DNA of 34,990 nucleotides from JBKDZR01 sp047971485 (lineage in GTDB: Bacteria; Pseudomonadota; Alphaproteobacteria; Rhodobacterales; Rhodobacteraceae): positions 1 to 34,990 of the forward strand of contig JBKDZR010000065.1 in the NCBI GenBank assembly GCA_047971485.1. Direction: 5' to 3'. This document shows positions 33,281 through 34,990 of this stretch, piece after piece. The notes under the pieces were generated by a model. That model made no database searches and was not told where the DNA came from. It worked only from the letters and a program-made list of their open reading frames with translations. A program made the translations under genes and the position numbers. The first letter of the stretch is position 1; each line of letters starts with the position of its first letter.

Positions 33281-33454
33281 GGTGCGCCTCAAGGGAACGG
33301 GGCGCCGCAGCGCCAATGACGGGCCCGGGCGCCCAGGGCCGGTCTGTTGCCCGGCGGCGCCCGATCGGATCTGCGTTCCGGGCATAATCCGCCCGGGGAT
33401 GCCATGCAACCGCGCGTGCTTGTGCTGGGCGGGTGGCGGCCCTATGACAACGCC

Positions 33455-34081
33455 ATGGCACATCCCGAGGATATGACACCGCTGCGGATCACGCGCTCCG
33501 GGGACGAGACAGAGGGCGAGCCGCTCGACCTGGGCGCGCGGGTGCGCGACCTGCGTAAGGCCCGTGGCTGGACCCTTGAACAGGCCGCGCAGGGGGCCGG
33601 GCTGGCGCGCTCGACCCTGTCGAAAATCGAGAACGGGCAGATGTCGCCCACCTATGATGCGCTCAAGAAACTAGCGCAGGGGCTGGAGATTTCCGTGCCC
33701 CAGCTGTTCACCCCGCCGGCCGCAGTGCAGGCGACAGGACGGATGACGGTCACGCCGGCCGGTGCGGGACGGATGCAGGCGACGGCAACCTATGAACACG
33801 AATTGCTGGCCGGGGCGCTCAGCCGCAAGCGGATGTTGCCCTACCGGGCCCGGATCCGGGCCCGCAGCTTTGAGGAATTCAACGGCTGGGTCCGCCATGA
33901 CGGCGAAGAATTCCTGCTGGTCCTGACCGGCACGATCCGCCTGCTGACCGAGTTCTATGAACCGGTGGACATGCGCCGGGGCGATAGTGCTTATTATGAT
34001 GCCGGCATGGGGCATAACGTGATCTCTACCAGTCCCGAGGATGCCACGATTCTCTGGGTCACGTCGCTCCCGGAAACCTGA
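33455..34081 (+). CDS. XRE-family regulator with C-terminal cupin domain
   Basis: About 208 residues. An XRE helix-turn-helix spans about 27-82 (TLEQAAQGAGLARSTLSKIE within it) and a cupin ligand-binding domain spans about 135-205 (EEFLLVLTGTIRLL, then GDSAYYDAGMGHNV). Such two-domain regulators sense small molecules and usually control metabolic or transport genes next to them. It is divergent from the CoA ligase, which is the likely target. The start is uncertain: ATGs at 33404, 33455 and 33473 are in frame. The last has GAGG but only 2 nt away, and the 33404 start would add a leader with no domain. Confidence 0.88.
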   Translation: MAHPEDMTPLRITRSGDETEGEPLDLGARVRDLRKARGWTLEQAAQGAGLARSTLSKIENGQMSPTYDALKKLAQGLEISVPQLFTPPAAVQATGRMTVTPAGAGRMQATATYEHELLAGALSRKRMLPYRARIRARSFEEFNGWVRHDGEEFLLVLTGTIRLLTEFYEPVDMRRGDSAYYDAGMGHNVISTSPEDATILWVTSLPET

Positions 34082-34105
34082 GCGCACCACATGCCCCGGG
34101 CCTGA

Positions 34106-34177
34106 CCGCGCGGCGCAGCCGCGCCGGGCCCAACGCCTTCGGGCCGTCAGGCCCGCAGGGGGCGGGAGGGCCCCTTT
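34106..34177. repeat. dispersed repeat family 2, copy 2 (hairpin element)
   Basis: A 72-bp element 25 nt past the XRE regulator stop, collinear with 24053-24124. The first stem is GCGCGGC/GCCGCGC with loop GCA. The second is CGGGCC/GGCCCG with loop GTCA, where copy 1 has CGGACC/GGTCCG, so the pair changes from A-T to G-C on both sides. It ends GGGAGGGCCCCTTT as in copy 1. Confidence 0.85.
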
Positions 34178-34222
34178 GCCATCCATTGGCCAGCAGACCA
34201 GACCACCGTCCCAGGGCTCAGG

Positions 34223-34330
34223 CTAGAGCATGTTGCACAAAAGTGGGTACCGGTTTTGTGCTCCTCGAACATGCATTGCCAAAAACTTAGAGCGTGTCGT
34301 GTGAATACGAATGAACGCAAAACGCTCTAG
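34223..34330 (-). repeat. dispersed repeat family 3, copy 2
   Basis: Inverted copy of 29530-29637, about 4.7 kb away. It begins CTAGAGCATGTTGCAC and ends AACGCTCTAG on the plus strand, so its outer ends form an AGAGC/GCTCT inverted repeat. Its right edge overlaps the ancestral stop codon of the ClbS/DfsB-like gene (34329-34327). Confidence 0.85.
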
Positions 34331-34814
34331 GCATCGCCATCACGCAGCCACTTGCGGATCCGCGCCCGCGCATTGGCGTAGGGTGAAGATGTATTCAACT
34401 GGATCATGCGCCCCTTTGTCCATTTGCCATACCAGGCATGCCCGTAAAGCTCGTCCTGACCAGCCGGTCCTTTGCCGCAGTCAGGCGCGCCAGCCGTGCC
34501 GGCCAGGCAAGTTGTGGGTAATCACCATAGAACTTCCGTGCCAGCAGGCCCAGTTCGTTCCATTTGAACCCGGCCTCGGGAAACGCGACTGTTCGGCCGA
34601 GATCATCCTGTTCCAGCCATTTCAGGACCAACTCGTTCCACCCGATCAGATAAGCAACCAGATCCGCCGGGGACATCCTGGTGCCCCGGGCATGCCCCTC
34701 CAGTGATGCCTCTTCCGCCCGTTCCCCGGGAACCCGGTGCAAATCGTCCATCAATCTGTCAAATGTCGTGGAAACCTGGGCAAGCAATTCCGTCTTGCTG
34801 CTGGGCACAGTCAT
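34327..34814 (-). pseudogene. ClbS/DfsB-family four-helix protein, frameshifted near its C-terminus
   Basis: From the ATG at 34814 (GGAAGGA upstream) the frame encodes a ClbS/DfsB (DUF1706) protein, with MTVPSSKTELL, then LVAYLIGWNELVLKWL and FKWNELGLLARKFY. Near 34452-34463 it leaves the family pattern and stops at 34404. The neighbouring frame then carries the expected ending (DELYGHAWYGKWTKGRM, then NTSSPYANARARIRKWL) to a TAG at 34329-34327. The 488-nt span is one short of a multiple of three, so a 1-nt deletion is the simplest cause; repaired, the protein would have 162 residues. ClbS resolves colibactin in E. coli; most relatives have no known role. Confidence 0.78.
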
Positions 34815-34990
34815 GCGCATGTCCTTCCGTAACAGCCCCCCCGAATTTGGGCGATCTCCGGCTTTCTCCCAAAAACGCGCATCCTTTCGCCGTTCCGGGC
34901 GGCTTGCGCTTGCCCAGAGGGGCCAAGCCAAGCTATCAGGTTTGCGCTGCGACAAAACGAAGAAACGCGCGAGGGCCGAGCATGCGTCGA

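Overview
The window is GC-rich chromosomal DNA from an alphaproteobacterium, most likely of the order Rhodobacterales (Paracoccus/Roseobacter relatives). The reasons are the collinear block yajC-secD-secF-(TauE)-Mth938-ccmA-ccmB-ccmC-ccmD-ccmG, and hemB placed beside a small membrane protein of a type I recall from Rhodobacterales and then mfd. The taxonomic call is an inference from gene order and protein character. I found no rRNA, tRNA, CRISPR array, phage genes or transposase.

Region 1 (1-10002, all minus strand) is catabolic. An operon starts at a cupin protein (6271) behind a perfect 16-bp palindrome. It runs through an alpha/beta hydrolase, a two-domain extradiol-type VOC dioxygenase, an SDR-fold protein that has lost its YxxxK catalytic pair, a ThDP-dependent enzyme of the acetolactate synthase type, an aspartate dehydrogenase family protein and an aldehyde dehydrogenase cut by the window edge. 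Several of these genes overlap at TGATG junctions. Upstream lie a canonical SDR with its own terminator, a sulfatase/phosphonate monoester hydrolase-like enzyme and a LysR regulator. The parts suggest ring or C-C cleavage, then decarboxylation of a 2-oxo acid to an aldehyde, its oxidation, and one amine/imine step. The substrate is unknown. This is the best candidate for an incompletely described system.

Region 2 (10239-20080) is housekeeping: a divergent TenA-like gene, the Sec accessory and cytochrome c maturation operon (minus strand, 18207 to 11267), and serS. Region 3 (20081-25765) holds a penicillin-acylase family enzyme, a YSC84/SYLF lipoprotein, a VOC gene broken by a 17-bp tandem duplication, hemB, and a membrane protein of unknown role. 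Region 4 (26043-34990) holds mfd, a Bcr/CflA-type exporter, an operon of an AMP-forming CoA ligase and a FrnE-like DsbA protein next to a divergent XRE-cupin regulator, and a frameshifted ClbS/DfsB-like gene.

Three unrelated families of dispersed intergenic repeats thread through regions 2-4. Family 1 is a MITE-like element of about 210-285 bp (10998, 19766 and 25774). Family 2 is a 72-bp hairpin element (24053 and 34106) whose two copies show a compensatory base pair. Family 3 is about 108 bp, in inverted orientation at 29530 and 34223. In two places a repeat edge supplies the stop codon of the neighbouring gene. Long open frames opposite real genes are common here because of the base composition and were left out.
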